Program-made: the position numbers and the translations under genes
Notes under the pieces: generated by a model
What the model was told of the DNA's origin: nothing
The model's input: the letters and a program-made list of their open reading frames with translations, nothing else
Databases searched by the model: none
Assembly (NCBI GenBank): GCA_025677815.1
Contig: JAIXMP010000004.1
Coordinates: 1,798,001 to 1,862,000, forward strand
DNA length: 64,000 nucleotides
DNA from: Phascolomyces articulosus
Taxonomy: Eukaryota; Mucoromycota; Mucoromycetes; Mucorales; Lichtheimiaceae
Reading direction: 5' to 3'
In this document: positions 62,749 to 64,000 of the stretch, piece after piece
Layout of the letters: each line of letters begins with the position of its first letter
Position numbering within the stretch: the stretch's first letter is position 1

Positions 62749-64000
62749 CATATATTCACTACATCTTTCAATATACAAGTGCCACTAAACTTAGCAGTAC
62801 CATATAAAATAATTCATAAAAAGTGATACCCAACATTATGAAGTTTCAAACATTGGTGTCTATTAGATTTATATTTATAGGTAATCATTTTTTTTAGGAT
62901 AACAGCCAATAGTAGCAAGCAATACCACTTCACAATATTCTGATGAATAGATTATGATAGTTTTATATATAACTGTGTCTAGATGCCATAGATCGATATT
63001 CTTTTCAATCTAGAATACAGTTTATTATATTATTTATAGGATAGGATAAAAGCTTAGGATGATCTTAATGGTATTTAATTTCATAAACTATAGGTTTATA
63101 TCTATAGGAATTAAGACAAAATCATTACTTTCTCTATAATAATATTAAAAGAATAAATGTTTTCCTATTAAAATAATCATCACTTATTCTATTGATCCAT
63201 ATTTTAATGTCTTTTATATGAATTAGGGTTAATCTCTTTGCCTTTATCTTCTCCCTTTTATTCTTTATTTATTGATGTAGTTTTTCTTAAAATTCTGAAA
63301 TTGATATATAAAATTTTATATTCAATGATTTTAAATATTCTTTTGCTATTTCAATTTCTTTTGGCCAAATTTCTGCTTATAGATAATCTAGGTATTGTTT
63401 TAGGAAATGTTATATAAGAGCAATTTTTTTTATAAGCATTATTATTGCTTCTTCTATCTCCTTGACTTAGTCTTTAGACATATGTTCCTATAAGTATAGA
63501 CTTAATTGAGTACTTGAAATACCCTCTATTTATCAAAGAAAAAGAAAGTGCATAATTATTCATTATTCTACCTTATTATTAAAACTGATTGAGGACATTT
63601 TTTATTAGTACAGTGCATTTTGATGATGTTAAAAAGTAAAAGAGAAAGAAAAAGAATTGTTTGGACCAGATATAGTTTCTTGCTTTTCTTTCTGCTATAC
63701 CTTATCTATATATAGGTAAACCTAAAATGAATCTAGATCATCGTGAGAGATTGCAAAGCCAACCTTTCTATTTTTTATTTATAAGTAGGCCTAAAAATAA
63801 AATAACAGAGGCATATAGTAAAATTGATTAACTGTCCTTTCCTATGAACTAATATTACTTAGATATACATTTTTTATATTTATATACTATTTTTTAATAA
63901 TTTATTATTATTTCCTTATATATGTATCGTTTCTAAATTAGAAGCTATGTTTAAAATATATTGTATTTTATAATAGTTTTTATTTATTAAACTCTGACTA
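62749..64000. other. Very AT-rich, non-coding
   Basis: No gene, no long repeat and no obvious RNA gene. AT content is very high and the composition differs from the gene-containing parts, which fits old decayed repeat sequence. Confidence 0.5.

Overview
The window is nuclear DNA of a filamentous fungus, most likely an early-diverging Mucoromycota/Mucorales species. It is very AT-rich, with many A/T runs and simple repeats. The genes are split by short introns (mostly 60-190 nt, GTAAGT...TAG type). The proteins carry Gln/Asn/Ser/Thr low-complexity stretches, and fungal families are present: an AreA-type GATA factor with DUF1752, a Whi3-like RNA-binding protein and a Hir3/CABIN1 homologue. I placed exon joins by hand from splice signals, reading-frame phase and family similarity; no alignment or search could be run.

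Layout. 0-3.6 kb: decayed sequence, then a HAD-type 5'-nucleotidase-like gene (-). 3.6-6.8 kb: a degenerate element flanked by about 130-bp terminal inverted repeats. 9.6-11.3 kb: a ZNF207/BuGZ-like zinc-finger gene (-). 13.3-15.5 kb: a Whi3-like two-RRM gene (-). 16.5-18.0 kb: a uridine-kinase-like gene (+) with an altered P-loop. 18-22.8 kb: gene-poor, with orphan exon-like fragments. 22.8-25.1 kb: a double-zinc-finger GATA factor (+). 25.4-30.6 kb: two paralogous acyl-CoA thioesterase genes (+), both ending in the peroxisomal signal SKL and both using a 4-nt microexon. 31.4-32.8 kb: a TMX2-like thioredoxin membrane protein (+). 33.7-35.8 kb: a bHLH-zipper factor (-). 37.4-39.5 kb: a large low-complexity protein of unknown function (+). 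41.1-41.3 kb: a tiny CCHC-knuckle gene (+). 43.5-45.7 kb: an F-box/LRR gene (-). 45.9-53.4 kb: a 24-exon HIR3/CABIN1 histone-chaperone subunit gene (-).

From 54 kb to the end the window is a repeat-rich graveyard. It holds a broken multi-exon gene of a possibly nuclease-like family, LTR fragments, a Ty3/gypsy reverse-transcriptase/RNase H remnant with in-frame stops, hairpins, a solo LTR (-) that truncates another gene, and a chromodomain-PPT-LTR remnant of a second retrotransposon family.

The genes are ordinary single-copy eukaryotic genes rather than one pathway. The clear functional pair is the tandem peroxisomal thioesterases, expected to act on acyl-CoAs in peroxisomal fatty-acid metabolism. 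Several others are regulatory: GATA factor (nitrogen or iron type), bHLH factor, Whi3-like mRNA binder, F-box substrate receptor and HIR nucleosome-assembly subunit.
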